Source: VFZS01 sp964353255 (GTDB taxonomy: Bacteria > Acidobacteriota > Terriglobia > Bryobacterales > Bryobacteraceae). From it: DNA of 64,000 nt. Position 1 is the stretch's first letter. Every line of letters starts with the position of its first letter. A model generated the notes under the pieces. The model was given only the letters and a program-made list of their open reading frames with translations. It ran no database searches and had not been told where the DNA came from. The position numbers and the translations under genes are program-made. The stretch covers positions 30,783 to 94,782 of the forward strand of contig CAYGVJ010000002.1 in assembly GCA_964353255.1 (NCBI GenBank), given 5' to 3'. Of this stretch, positions 38,862 through 47,775 are shown piece after piece.

Positions 38862-41407
38862 TCCTGCTGCGCCTGCTGAGCTGGCCCTACCTGCGCAAGC
38901 ACGTGTTGCGCTGGATGCTCACTCTGGCCGGCATCGCCCTGGGAGCGGCGGTCTTCGTGGCCACGCACGCCGCCAACCAGTCGGTGCGGGCGGCCTTCGA
39001 GCGCACCGTGGAAGACATCGCCGGCGCCACCCAGCTCCAGGTCTCGGCCGGGGGCTTCGGTTTCCCGGAGGAGGTCCTGGAGCGCGTCCAGTCTTTGCGG
39101 GAGGTCCGCGCCGCGGTCCCGGTCATCGAGGCGGTCATCGACACCGGTCTGAAGGGCCAGGGCAACCTCTACCTGCTGGGCGTGGACCTTACCGGCGACC
39201 GCAGCCTGCGCCGCTACGAGCTGGAAAGCGGCGAGGAGGCGGTGATTGACGATCCGCTGGTGTTTCTGGCCCAGCCGGATTCCATCATGCTGACCCGCGA
39301 GTTCGCCGGGCGCAACGAGCTTCAGATCGGCAGCCGCATTCGCCTGGGCGGCATGGAAGGCGAGAAGTGGTTCACCGTGCGCGGCATTATGCGGCCCGAG
39401 GGGATGGGGAAGGCCTTCGGCGGCAACCTGGCGGTCATGGACATCTACGCCGTCCAGAAGATGTTCGGCCGAGGGCGCCGGTTCGACCGCATCGACGTGG
39501 CGGTCGAGGACGGCGTCACGGTTGGGCAATGCCAGGCCGCTTTGCGGAGAGTGCTGGAACCGGGTTTCGAGGTGGAGCCGCCCTCGGCGCGCGGCCAGCA
39601 CTTCGAGTCCATGCTCCAGGCATTCGGGGTGACCGTGAACATCTCCAGCCTCTTCGCGCTGCTGATCGGGATGTTCATGATCTACAACTGCTTTGCCATT
39701 GCGGTGACCCAGCGGCGCGCCGAAATCGGCGTGTTGCGGGCTCTGGGCGCTACGCGCGGGCAGATCCGCGGCCTGTTCCTCGGCGAGAGCGCGGTGGCGG
39801 GAGTGATCGGCTCGCTGGCGGGAGTGGCGGCGGGCCTGCTGATGGCGCGGGCCGGGACGGCCTACATCGCCCGCCTCACCCAGGAGGTGTACGGCGTGGT
39901 CCAGAACGTCGAGCAAGTCAGCGTGCCGCCGGGCCTGCTGGCGGGCGCGGTGATCCTGGGCGTGGTAGCCAGCATGATCTCCGCCTGGATCCCAGCTCGC
40001 AACGCTGCGCGGGTCGATCCCGTGCAGGCCCTACAGAAGGGGAAATACCAGGTATTGACGGCAGGTGAGAACCGCCTGCGCCGCGTTGCGGCCGGGGCGA
40101 CGGCGAGCATCTCGGCCGCCTGCCTGGCTTTCGGCCGGGCCGATTGGGTCTTCTACGGGGGCTACATCCTAATGGCGCTCGCGGCGCTGCTGCTGGCGCC
40201 CACGCTCGCGCTGTGGCTGGCGCGCCTGCTGCGGCCTGTGCTGCGCTGGCTCCGCCCGGTGGAAGGGGCGCTGGCGGCCGACAGCCTGCTCCAGGCCCCG
40301 CGGCGCACCTCGGCCACGGTTTCCGCGCTCATGCTGGCCCTGGCCCTGGTAGTGGGCTTCGGCGGCGTGAGCGGCTCCATCCACGCCTCCGTCATGGACT
40401 GGCTCGACACCGCGCTCAACCCGGATCTGTTTGTCACGCCCACCGAGAACCTCGCCAACCGCACCTTCACCTTCCCAGCGGAGATGGGTCCGGAAGTGGA
40501 GCGCCTCGAGGGCGTCCGGGAGGTTCAACTGGTCCGCAGCGCGCGGGTGCTGTATCGCAAGACCCCGGTGACGCTGTATTCGCTCGAGATGGCCAAGCTG
40601 TGGCACACCTCGCGGCGCAGGACGCTGGTGGGCGACGCCGGCCAGGCCCACCGCCTGGTCGCAGAGGGTCGCGGCGTCATCGTCTCTGATTCTTTCGCCC
40701 GCCTGCGGGGAGTCAGCTACGGAGAGATCGTCGAGCTGCCGACGCCCCAGGGCTGGCTGCGCTTGCCGGTGGTCGGCATCACCCGCGACTACTCGGACCA
40801 GCAGGGCAGTGTCGCGCTCGATCGTTCCGTCTACGAGCGGTGGTGGAGAGACTCGAGCATCAACGTGATCCGCGTGTACCTCAAGCCCGGCGCTTCGCCC
40901 GCCGCCGTCCAGCAGCGGATCCAGGATCGCTTCGCCGGTCAGCGGCGGCTGCTGGTGCTCTCCAACCAGGAGGTGCGGCAGAACATCCTGCGCCTGACCG
41001 ACCAGTGGTTCGCCATGAGTTACAGCCAGACTGCCGTGGCCATCGCCGTGGCCGTGCTGGGCATCGTCAACACGCTGGTCGTCTCGATCATGGACCGGCG
41101 GCGCGAGCTGGGCGTGTTGCAGGCCGTGGGCGGGTTGCGCCGCCAGGTGCGGCACACGGTGTGGATGGAGGCGCTGGCCATCGGCGCCATCGGCCTGGTG
41201 CTGGGGCTGGCGCTGGGCGCCGTGAACCTGCTGTACGCCTCGGAGAATGTCTTCCGCATAGCCGGCTTGCGGTTGGACTACCGATTCCCAGTCGGGTTGT
41301 CGCTGCTGCTGATTCCCCTGATCCTGGGGGCCGCCTGGGTCGCGGCGCTGGGTCCGGCGCGCGCGGCCGTCCGGGCCCGGCTGGTGGAGGCGCTGGAGTA
41401 TGAGTAG
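38858..41407 (+). CDS. FtsX-fold ABC transporter permease, double-length
   Basis: An 849-residue permease starting at GTG 38858. It has the DUF214/AttFGH-type layout: a first helix (about 20-42), a large MacB-like periplasmic domain (about 45-250), three helices near 265-380, further helices near 420-460, a second periplasmic domain, and three final helices (about 720-840). It is thus a fusion of two FtsX-like halves. These transporters expel or extract lipids, lipoproteins or peptides. It is translationally coupled to the ATPase gene before it and to the LolA-like gene after it. Confidence 0.88.
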   Translation: MILLRLLSWPYLRKHVLRWMLTLAGIALGAAVFVATHAANQSVRAAFERTVEDIAGATQLQVSAGGFGFPEEVLERVQSLREVRAAVPVIEAVIDTGLKGQGNLYLLGVDLTGDRSLRRYELESGEEAVIDDPLVFLAQPDSIMLTREFAGRNELQIGSRIRLGGMEGEKWFTVRGIMRPEGMGKAFGGNLAVMDIYAVQKMFGRGRRFDRIDVAVEDGVTVGQCQAALRRVLEPGFEVEPPSARGQHFESMLQAFGVTVNISSLFALLIGMFMIYNCFAIAVTQRRAEIGVLRALGATRGQIRGLFLGESAVAGVIGSLAGVAAGLLMARAGTAYIARLTQEVYGVVQNVEQVSVPPGLLAGAVILGVVASMISAWIPARNAARVDPVQALQKGKYQVLTAGENRLRRVAAGATASISAACLAFGRADWVFYGGYILMALAALLLAPTLALWLARLLRPVLRWLRPVEGALAADSLLQAPRRTSATVSALMLALALVVGFGGVSGSIHASVMDWLDTALNPDLFVTPTENLANRTFTFPAEMGPEVERLEGVREVQLVRSARVLYRKTPVTLYSLEMAKLWHTSRRRTLVGDAGQAHRLVAEGRGVIVSDSFARLRGVSYGEIVELPTPQGWLRLPVVGITRDYSDQQGSVALDRSVYERWWRDSSINVIRVYLKPGASPAAVQQRIQDRFAGQRRLLVLSNQEVRQNILRLTDQWFAMSYSQTAVAIAVAVLGIVNTLVVSIMDRRRELGVLQAVGGLRRQVRHTVWMEALAIGAIGLVLGLALGAVNLLYASENVFRIAGLRLDYRFPVGLSLLLIPLILGAAWVAALGPARAAVRARLVEALEYE

Positions 41408-42149
41408 ATTGCTGGCCGCTGTGCTGCTGGCTGGCGCCGTCGCGTGGACCGAAGACGCCCGCAGGATCGTCGAAGAGGTCCAGCGGCGTTCGCGCGCCAA
41501 CTCGGAGCGCTACGAGGGCACGCTGCGCGTGATCAATGCCCGTGGCCGGGTCACCGAGAAACGCTGGCGCTATGACCGCCTAGGTTCCCACGGTTCCTCG
41601 AAGGCCGTGCTGCGCTTCACGGCGCCCGCCGAGGTCCGGGGCGTGGCCCTGCTGATCCTCAACCACCCGGAGCGGTCTTCCGACCAGTGGATGTGGACCC
41701 CCGCGCTCCAGCGCGAGCGGCGCATCGCCCTCCAGGACCGCCGCACCCGCTTCTTCGGCACTGACTTCAGCTTCGAGGATCTCGAGGAGCGCGATGTCGC
41801 ACAATACGACTACCACCTGGAGGGCGAGGAGGCGCTGGAGGGGGTGGCTTGCTGGCGCATCGAGGCCCGGCCCAGGCAAAGCAAGATCTCGCAATACGAC
41901 CGTTCGCTCCTCTGGGTGCGAAAGGACCACTACGTCTACTGGCGTATCGAGAACTACACCCGGGGCAGCCCGGCGCGGCGGGTCACCTACGCCGATCTTG
42001 AGAACGTGCAAGGCATCTGGACCGCCCGTACCATCGAGATGGCGGACCTGCGCCAGAACAGTCGCACCGTCCTCAGGCTCGACAAACTCGAATACAACGT
42101 GCCGCTGAAAGATGAGGCGTTCACTCTACAGGCGCTGCGGGTGGAGTAG
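41400..42149 (+). CDS. LolA-like outer-membrane lipoprotein-sorting protein
   Basis: A 249-residue protein with an N-terminal signal peptide (MSRLLAAVLLAGAVAW) and a beta-rich fold of the LolA / DUF4292-like kind (SERYEGTLRVIN, KAVLRFTAPAEVRGVALLIL, QWMWTPALQRERRIALQDR, then SLLWVRKDHYVYWRIEN). Such proteins shuttle hydrophobic molecules in the periplasm. It overlaps the permease gene by eight bases and the barrel gene by 38 bases. The operon order (ATPase, permease, shuttle, outer-membrane protein) suggests a route from inner to outer membrane. Confidence 0.8.
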   Translation: MSRLLAAVLLAGAVAWTEDARRIVEEVQRRSRANSERYEGTLRVINARGRVTEKRWRYDRLGSHGSSKAVLRFTAPAEVRGVALLILNHPERSSDQWMWTPALQRERRIALQDRRTRFFGTDFSFEDLEERDVAQYDYHLEGEEALEGVACWRIEARPRQSKISQYDRSLLWVRKDHYVYWRIENYTRGSPARRVTYADLENVQGIWTARTIEMADLRQNSRTVLRLDKLEYNVPLKDEAFTLQALRVE

Positions 42150-43350
42150 CGCGGTCCTGCTGCTGGGGGCGCTGCCCGCCGTCGGCCAGGTTCTCACGCA
42201 GCGCGGTTTCTTCGAGACGCGTCTGGTGGCCTACCCGCAGACCGCCCCCGGCGACCGCGGGCGCGGCGTCGCCGACGCGCTCCTGCGCTACGAAGCCACC
42301 TGGAAGCCGCTGCCGCGCTGGCGCTTCGCCGGCGACTTCGACGCGCGCGCCGACACCCACCGCCAGGTCGAGCGCGCCGGGGGCCTCTCCTGGCAGGACC
42401 GCGAGATTCGCCGGCCCGCCTTCGCGGTGCGCCGCCTGAGCGCCATGTACCGCCGCGGGCCGCTCGCTTTCGAGATCGGCAAGCAGTTTATCCGCTGGGG
42501 CAAGACCGACATCCTCAACCCCACCGACCGGTTCGCCCCGCGCGACTACCTGGAGGTCGTGGACAACGACTTCCTCGGGGTGACCGCGGCGCGGCTGACC
42601 GTCGAGAAAGGCAACGACACATTGGACCTGGTCTGGCAGCCGCGCTTCACCCCCAGCCGCCTGCCGTTGCTCAGCCAGCGCTGGGCCGTTCTGCCGGAGG
42701 TCTCCATCCGCGACGCGGGCGCGCATTATCCGGGGCGATCGCAGTTCGGCGCGCGCTGGAACCGCGTGGGTGCGGGTTTCGAGTACTCGTTCTCCTTCTT
42801 CGACGGCTTCCACCACCTGCCCCTGCTCGAACCGGAGGTGGAACTGAGCCCGTTCCGCGTCAACGTGACGCGGGTCTATCCCCGCCTGCGCATGTGTGGC
42901 GCCGATGCGGCGGTTCCCCTCAAGTGGCTCACGGTGAAGGCCGAGGCCGCCTGGTTCACTTCCGCCACGCCGCAGGCCGATGAGTACGTGCTTTACGTGA
43001 TCCAGTTCGAGCGCCAGGCGGGTGAATGGTTCTTCGTGGGAGGGTACGCCGGCCAAGCCGTCACCGCCGCCCGCCGCCCCGTATTCGACTTCGCGCCCGA
43101 CCGCGGCCTGGCCCGCGCCGTGCTCGTCTATGCCGGCTACACGATCGACGCCAACCGCAGCCTGGCTCTCGAAGCCGCTATCCGGCAGAACGGCAAAGGC
43201 GCCTGGCTCCGCTTCGAGTACTCACACGCCCTGGGCAGCCACTGGCGCGCCACGGCTGCCGCCAGCCTGATTCGGGGCTCGGCAGAGGATTTCCTGGGCC
43301 AATACCACCGCAATTCTCACGCTGGTCTGACGCTGCGCTATAGCTTCTGA
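42112..43350 (+). CDS. Outer-membrane beta-barrel protein, DUF1302-like
   Basis: A 412-residue protein with a signal peptide (SSAVLLLGALPAVGQ). The rest alternates polar and hydrophobic residues as in outer-membrane barrels and ends in an aromatic residue (LTLRYSF). The motif GKQFIRWGKTDILNPTDRFAPRDY is like that of DUF1302 and related porin-like proteins. In other bacteria DUF1302 proteins accompany RND pumps and LolA-like proteins; here the partner is an ABC exporter. It would be the outer-membrane end of the pathway. The start at 42112 overlaps the LolA-like gene. Confidence 0.75.
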   Translation: MRRSLYRRCGWSSAVLLLGALPAVGQVLTQRGFFETRLVAYPQTAPGDRGRGVADALLRYEATWKPLPRWRFAGDFDARADTHRQVERAGGLSWQDREIRRPAFAVRRLSAMYRRGPLAFEIGKQFIRWGKTDILNPTDRFAPRDYLEVVDNDFLGVTAARLTVEKGNDTLDLVWQPRFTPSRLPLLSQRWAVLPEVSIRDAGAHYPGRSQFGARWNRVGAGFEYSFSFFDGFHHLPLLEPEVELSPFRVNVTRVYPRLRMCGADAAVPLKWLTVKAEAAWFTSATPQADEYVLYVIQFERQAGEWFFVGGYAGQAVTAARRPVFDFAPDRGLARAVLVYAGYTIDANRSLALEAAIRQNGKGAWLRFEYSHALGSHWRATAAASLIRGSAEDFLGQYHRNSHAGLTLRYSF

Positions 43351-43406
43351 TCAGGCCGGCCGATCCGGCTTTCGCCTTCCGCGCCCACGTGCGCGGGCGC
43401 CGCCGG

Positions 43407-44048
43407 CTACGGTAGTTCCCGCACGCGGATGTTGCGGAACTCGACCCGCGTGCCGTGTCCCAGAAAGCCGATGTGGCCCGAGGCGCGCGACAAGCCTGGG
43501 TGCCGTTTCAGCACCTCGGGCTCCTTGACGATATCCAGGTCGGCGTCCAGGATGATCACGCCGTTGAGCTTGACCCGGATGCGGCGGCCGTCGGCAGTAA
43601 TCTCTTCCTCATTCCACTCTCCGGCGGGCTTGAGATAGCCGGTGCGGGCCGGGATCACGTCGTAGATCGAACCGTGGTGCTGCTCGGGTTTAATCGAGCT
43701 CTTGTAGCGCGGATGCTGGTCGTCGAGGATCTGGATCTCCATTCCCTTGTAAGCGGTGTCTCCTTCCAGCGGCGCCCGGATTCCCGCGCCGTTGTTGCCG
43801 CCCGGTTCCATCAGGAACTCGAAGCGCAGAACAAAGTTCGCGTAGTCCTTCTCGGTGTACAGGTTGCCCCCGCCGTCGGCGGGGCAGACCAGTTTGCCGG
43901 CTTCGACGACGTAGCCGGGACCTCGTCCCCCAAACAGCGTCCAGCCGTCGAGGGTCTTGCCATCAAACAGTGGGTGAAAGCCGGGCTCCTGGGCACAGCC
44001 CAGCGCCGGCAGCAGACAAAGCCAGGCAGAGACAATCAGGCGTCCCAT
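43407..44048 (-). CDS. DUF1080 (3-keto-disaccharide hydrolase-like) secreted protein
   Basis: The predicted protein has 213 residues from ATG 44048, opening a signal peptide with a possible lipobox cysteine (LLPALGCAQ). An upstream ATG at 44066 exists but would overlap the start codon of the divergent comF-like gene. The DUF1080 concanavalin-like fold is clear: HPLFDGKTLDGWTLFGG, FVLRFEFLMEPGGNNGAG, GMEIQILDD, and the end SGHIGFLGHGTRVEFRNI. Family members bind or cleave sugars, including 3-keto-disaccharides, and are abundant in Acidobacteria and Planctomycetes. Confidence 0.85.
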   Translation of the reverse strand: MGRLIVSAWLCLLPALGCAQEPGFHPLFDGKTLDGWTLFGGRGPGYVVEAGKLVCPADGGGNLYTEKDYANFVLRFEFLMEPGGNNGAGIRAPLEGDTAYKGMEIQILDDQHPRYKSSIKPEQHHGSIYDVIPARTGYLKPAGEWNEEEITADGRRIRVKLNGVIILDADLDIVKEPEVLKRHPGLSRASGHIGFLGHGTRVEFRNIRVRELP

Positions 44049-44064
44049 ACGCGGGAATGATAGC

Positions 44065-44925
44065 ATGGTGTACACTGGTTGGTGTTGGAGGTGTGTCTTC
44101 TCGAGTCGCTGGCTCACGGTACTGGCGCCGGGCAGCCTAGCGCTGGCGCTCCGCCAGACGTCTGCGGCGCTCTTCTGGCTGGTCTTCCCGGAGGGCTGCC
44201 GGATCTGCGGGCGGCGCCTGGACGAGGTGAGCCGCATACCGGTGTGCGCTGATTGCCTGTCGGCTCCCCGGCCGCTGGAAGCCGAGCATTTCTGCGTTTC
44301 GTGCCGCACGCCGTTTCAGAACCGCTTTCCTCTGGATGAGCAAGGCCGGTGCCCGGCTTGCCGGCTGGGTTTGAGGGGGTTTGACGCCGCTTACTCCTTC
44401 GGCGCTTACGAGGGCGTGCTGCGGCAGTTGATCCACCTGTTTAAGTACGCCCGCATCCGGCCCCTGGCGCGGCCCCTGGGCGAGTACCTGGCGGCTGCGC
44501 TTCCGCGCGACCAGCGCTTCGAGTTGATCGTGCCGGTGCCGCTGCACTGGAGGCGACGCCTGGCGCGTGGCTTCAATCAGGCCGCCCTGCTGGCGGCCGC
44601 CGTGGCCAGGCGCTATGGCGTTGCGGTGGCGCCCGCGCTGCGCCGGCGACGCCGCACGCCGAGCCAGGCCGGATTGAGCAATGCCCAGCGGCGCGCCAAC
44701 GTGGCGGGCGCCTTCGTGGCGCGCCGGAAGCAGGACCTCGCCGGCCGCCGCGTGCTGCTGGTGGACGACGTGATGACCACCGGCGCAACCGCCAGCGCTT
44801 GCGCCGCTGCCCTGAAGCGCGCCGGGGCCAGCCACGTGGCCGTCCTCACCCTGGCCCGCGCGGACCGGCGCGCTCCGGTCGGAGTGCTCCAGGACGGGCG
44901 CCCGATGAGCCGGGAGGTGGCCTGA
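44065..44925 (+). CDS. ComF-family phosphoribosyltransferase-like protein
   Basis: A protein of up to 286 residues. A zinc ribbon with several CxxC pairs lies at about residues 45-95 (CRICGRRL, CADC, CVSCRTPF, CPACRLG). A phosphoribosyltransferase domain follows, with the PRPP loop VLLVDDVMTTGATASAC. ComF is needed for DNA uptake in competent bacteria; in non-competent ones it is still widespread. The true start may be downstream of 44065, since the first 15 residues are unusual and the ATG overlaps that of the divergent gene. The HNH gene follows with a TGATG overlap. Confidence 0.85.
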   Translation: MVYTGWCWRCVFSSRWLTVLAPGSLALALRQTSAALFWLVFPEGCRICGRRLDEVSRIPVCADCLSAPRPLEAEHFCVSCRTPFQNRFPLDEQGRCPACRLGLRGFDAAYSFGAYEGVLRQLIHLFKYARIRPLARPLGEYLAAALPRDQRFELIVPVPLHWRRRLARGFNQAALLAAAVARRYGVAVAPALRRRRRTPSQAGLSNAQRRANVAGAFVARRKQDLAGRRVLLVDDVMTTGATASACAAALKRAGASHVAVLTLARADRRAPVGVLQDGRPMSREVA

Positions 44926-45452
44926 TGCCCGCCCGCAACGGCCTGCAAAAACCGGTCCTGGTGCTCAACGCCAGCTACGAGCCGATCAACATCTGCGCCG
45001 CCCGGCGGGCGCTGGTGCTGGTCATGAAGGGGACCGCGGCCCCCGAGGAGTTCATGCCCTTGCTGGTTCGCTCCACGCGCACCGCCCACAAGCTGCCTTC
45101 GGTCATCCGGCTACTGGGCTACCGGCGCATCCCGCACCAGACCCGCGCCCTTTCCCGCAAGAACATCCTGATGCGCGACCGCTACACCTGCCAGTATTGC
45201 GGGCGCACCCTGCCTTCGGCGGAACTCACGCTGGATCACGTGATCCCGCGCTCGCGCTCCGGCGAGACGGCCTGGGAGAACCTGGTGGCCTGCTGCCACG
45301 CCTGCAACAACCAAAAGGGCAACCAGACTCCGGAGGAGACGGGCATGAAACTGGTCCGCCAGCCGCGCCCCTTCACCCTGCACACCAGCCGGCACCTGAT
45401 GCGGCAGTTGGCGCACGGGGACTACCATTGGGAGAAGTATCTGTTCTATTGA
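44925..45452 (+). CDS. HNH endonuclease family protein
   Basis: A 175-residue protein. It begins with LVLNASYEPINICAARRALVLVMKG, typical of this widespread HNH family. The HNH core is CQYCGRTLPSAELTLDHVIP, then ENLVACCHACNNQKGN, with two zinc CxxC pairs. Its role is not known; it may act in DNA repair or processing. Its start overlaps the comF stop (TGATG). The link with ComF suggests DNA uptake or recombination, but this is only positional. Confidence 0.85.
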   Translation: MPARNGLQKPVLVLNASYEPINICAARRALVLVMKGTAAPEEFMPLLVRSTRTAHKLPSVIRLLGYRRIPHQTRALSRKNILMRDRYTCQYCGRTLPSAELTLDHVIPRSRSGETAWENLVACCHACNNQKGNQTPEETGMKLVRQPRPFTLHTSRHLMRQLAHGDYHWEKYLFY

Positions 45453-45517
45453 CCGCGCGCTTACGCGCGCAGCTTGGCCAGGGGTATCACGCGCTCTTTC
45501 CGGGCCGCGACCCGGGG

Positions 45518-45550
45518 TCCCCAACCGGGCCGTTACGGCCCGGTTGGGGA
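45518..45550. terminator. Perfect 15-bp hairpin over the infC stop codon
   Basis: Arms 45518-45532 and 45536-45550 (CGGCCCGGTTGGGGA) are exact reverse complements with a three-base loop, TTA, which is the infC stop codon read on the minus strand. No T run follows on either side, so it may act with Rho or as a bidirectional block between the two convergent genes. Confidence 0.6.
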
Positions 45551-46132
45551 GGGAGCGGTTGTTGGGGGCGGTGCCGCGGGCGCCTTGCCCTTGGTCTTCA
45601 GCGGGCTGATGATGCAGTGGAAGAAACGGCCCTCCAGGCGCGGTTCTCCTTCCACCTGGCCGTAGGCGGCCAGATCCTGGGCGAAGCGCAGCAGCAGCTT
45701 CCTTCCCAGGTCCACGTGGGCGATCTCCCGTCCCCGGAACTGCACCACGGCCTTGACCCGGTTGCCTTCCTGGAGGAAACGGACGGCGTGGTTCTTCTTG
45801 AACTGGTAGTCGTGCTCCTTGGTGTTGGGACGGAGCTTCAGTTCCTTGACCTGGATGACGTGCTGCTTCTTCTTGGCTTCCTGCTGCTTCTTCTTCAGCT
45901 CGTATTGCCACTGTCCGTAATCCATGGCCTTGGCCACCGGCGGCTCGGCGGTGGGCGCCACCAGGATCAAGTCCAGGCCCAGCTCCTGGGCCCTGCGGAT
46001 AGCGGCGGCCGTGGGCATGATTTCGACAGCACCGTCCGGGAAAACGGCCCGCACCTCGCGGACGCGGATCGCCTCGTTGACGTTCTCCCGGATTCTTGGT
46101 CTGCGCGGTGGAAAGTGTCTAGGTGGAAACAT
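45533..46132 (-). CDS. infC: Translation initiation factor IF-3
   Basis: A 199-residue protein with both IF-3 domains. The N-domain has RIRENVNEAIRVREVRAVF and LDLILVAPTAEPPVAKAMDYG; the linker is lysine-rich (ELKKKQQEAKKKQ); and the C-domain has VKELKLRPNTKEHDYQFK and KAVVQFRGREIAH. A 25-residue alanine/proline-rich tail is extra. IF-3 checks the start codon and keeps subunits apart. The start is shown as ATG 46132; infC in other bacteria often starts at rare codons. The usual downstream genes rpmI and rplT are absent. Confidence 0.92.
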   Translation of the reverse strand: MFPPRHFPPRRPRIRENVNEAIRVREVRAVFPDGAVEIMPTAAAIRRAQELGLDLILVAPTAEPPVAKAMDYGQWQYELKKKQQEAKKKQHVIQVKELKLRPNTKEHDYQFKKNHAVRFLQEGNRVKAVVQFRGREIAHVDLGRKLLLRFAQDLAAYGQVEGEPRLEGRFFHCIISPLKTKGKAPAAPPPTTAPSPTGP

Positions 46133-46245
46133 GCAGTGGTGTACTCAGCGACCGGTCAGCCCCTTTGCATTCAGATTTGACGAGAAGCACTGGGAGAATT
46201 CTAACAGATTTCGGGCGCCGCGCAACATCCCCCATCCGGCTCGAT

Positions 46246-47655
46246 TCACTGCGCGCCCAGCCTGGTGAGAGCCGCCAGGATGACCGGGTCGCGTTGCGCC
46301 TCCACTTCGTCCCCCTTCGCCACTCCCAGGCTCTGATTGAAGATCTCGGTTTTCAGACGGTTACGGATCCATTCCCGCTCCCGGCTCCATTCGCCGACCC
46401 CCGGGCGGATGTTGCGTTCCGACAGGTAGACCTGGAATTCATCCAGCAGGGCGGCGCTGACCTCGAAGTCCTCGCTGACCTTCTGCCGGCGGGTGTATTC
46501 GGTAGCGAAAGAAGTCAGCCAGCCACTGGCCTCGATAGCCGCCCGGAACTGGGTTATCGGCTCCGGATAGACCGGGACGTTGGGCTGGATGCCCCCACCC
46601 TGCTCAGCCGTGCGGAGCTGGGAGGCGGCGAGCGGTCTCTGGATGGACCGTCCGGCTGGGGTGTAGTAATACGCGGTGGTCAGAGCCAGCCCGGCGCCTT
46701 CCGAGAGCGGATACACGGTCTCGACCAGTCCCTTCCCAAAGCTGGGCTCTCCCAAGATGACCGCCCGGCCATGGTCCTGTAAGGTCCCGCAGACGATCTC
46801 GGCGGCGCTGGCGCTGCGGCCGTTGATTAGCACGGCCAAAGGAAAGGTGTAGGGGCGGGCGGTCTCGGGGACTTTCTCCTGCCGGGCCTGAACGGTGCGA
46901 CCCCGCACGGTCAACAAGGTCAGCCCCGGTTCGAGGAACAGGGAGGCGGTCTCCAGCGCTGCCGCCAGCATGCCCCCGGGGTTGTTGCGCAAGTCCAGCA
47001 CCAGGCCCTTGAGCCGGCTGCCCGCGAGCTGTTCGAGGGCTTCGTGGATCTGGCTGCCGGTCTCAGCGTCAAAGCTGGACACCCGCAGATACCCCACGCC
47101 GGGCCGAAGCAGAAAGGCCCGCTCCACGCTGGGCGATTGCAACTCCTCGGGGGTCAGCACAAACTGAAAAAGCCGGGCCTGGCCCGGACGACGCACGTCC
47201 AGGCGCGCCTCCCGCTGCCGGGACTCGGTCAGCAGCCCGACTAGTTGCTCCATCTCCAGGCGCGCCAGGCTGATGCCGTTGATCGCTAGGATCTCGTCTC
47301 CCGGCCCCATGCCCGAGCGGGACGAGGGGGTTCCGGGCAGGGTTTGCAGCACAATCACCCGCCCCGGCAACACCGAGACCACGCTTCCAAAGCCCTTCCG
47401 CGTGGACTTCTCCAGCTCCTTGAGCTGCTCGAATTGGGACCGGTCGAGGAAGACCGAATGCGGGTCCAGTGGGCGCAGCATTCCCGGAATGGCGCCTCCC
47501 AAGAGCGCCTTCTCCGGGTCGATCGCCTCGGCCGCCTCCCGTTCGACCACAGTGTAGACCTGGGTGAACTGCTTAAGGTAAGCGGGCAAGTCCTGGGCGT
47601 TGGCGGCTGAGAGGGCCAGCCAGAGCGCGGAAAAGCAGCGCGACAGGGGCCTCAA
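46246..47655 (-). CDS. S41-family C-terminal processing protease
   Basis: About 469 residues if translation starts at TTG 47655; the frame continues to an ATG at 47796, but that would cross the divergent sigma-factor start and adds no signal. A signal-like segment (SRCFSALWLALSAANAQ) precedes the mature part. A PDZ domain follows (about residues 90-165: RSGMGPGDEILAINGISL). The S41 catalytic serine is in NGRSASAAEIV and the lysine in SFGKGLVETVYPL. These enzymes cut the C-termini of envelope proteins in the periplasm. The start is uncertain. Confidence 0.85.
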   Translation of the reverse strand: MRPLSRCFSALWLALSAANAQDLPAYLKQFTQVYTVVEREAAEAIDPEKALLGGAIPGMLRPLDPHSVFLDRSQFEQLKELEKSTRKGFGSVVSVLPGRVIVLQTLPGTPSSRSGMGPGDEILAINGISLARLEMEQLVGLLTESRQREARLDVRRPGQARLFQFVLTPEELQSPSVERAFLLRPGVGYLRVSSFDAETGSQIHEALEQLAGSRLKGLVLDLRNNPGGMLAAALETASLFLEPGLTLLTVRGRTVQARQEKVPETARPYTFPLAVLINGRSASAAEIVCGTLQDHGRAVILGEPSFGKGLVETVYPLSEGAGLALTTAYYYTPAGRSIQRPLAASQLRTAEQGGGIQPNVPVYPEPITQFRAAIEASGWLTSFATEYTRRQKVSEDFEVSAALLDEFQVYLSERNIRPGVGEWSREREWIRNRLKTEIFNQSLGVAKGDEVEAQRDPVILAALTRLGAQ

Positions 47656-47775
47656 CCCTCCAGTGTACTGAATCGCGTGCCACGGGAACTTCTGCCCGCC
47701 CGGCGTCGTCCAACTGATTGAAGAAAGCCGGATTTCCTGGTATCTTGAAGGTGGATTTGCCAACGGAGCGCGACC

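Noticed and set aside
38744..41500. Two long minus-strand frames opposite the ABC permease
   Set aside because: The permease is conserved along its full length; the antisense frames are side effects of its codon use.
44064..44067. Shared CATG as overlapping start codons of the DUF1080 and ComF genes
   Set aside because: Both proteins cannot easily use it; the DUF1080 protein has a better start at 44048 that directly opens its signal peptide.
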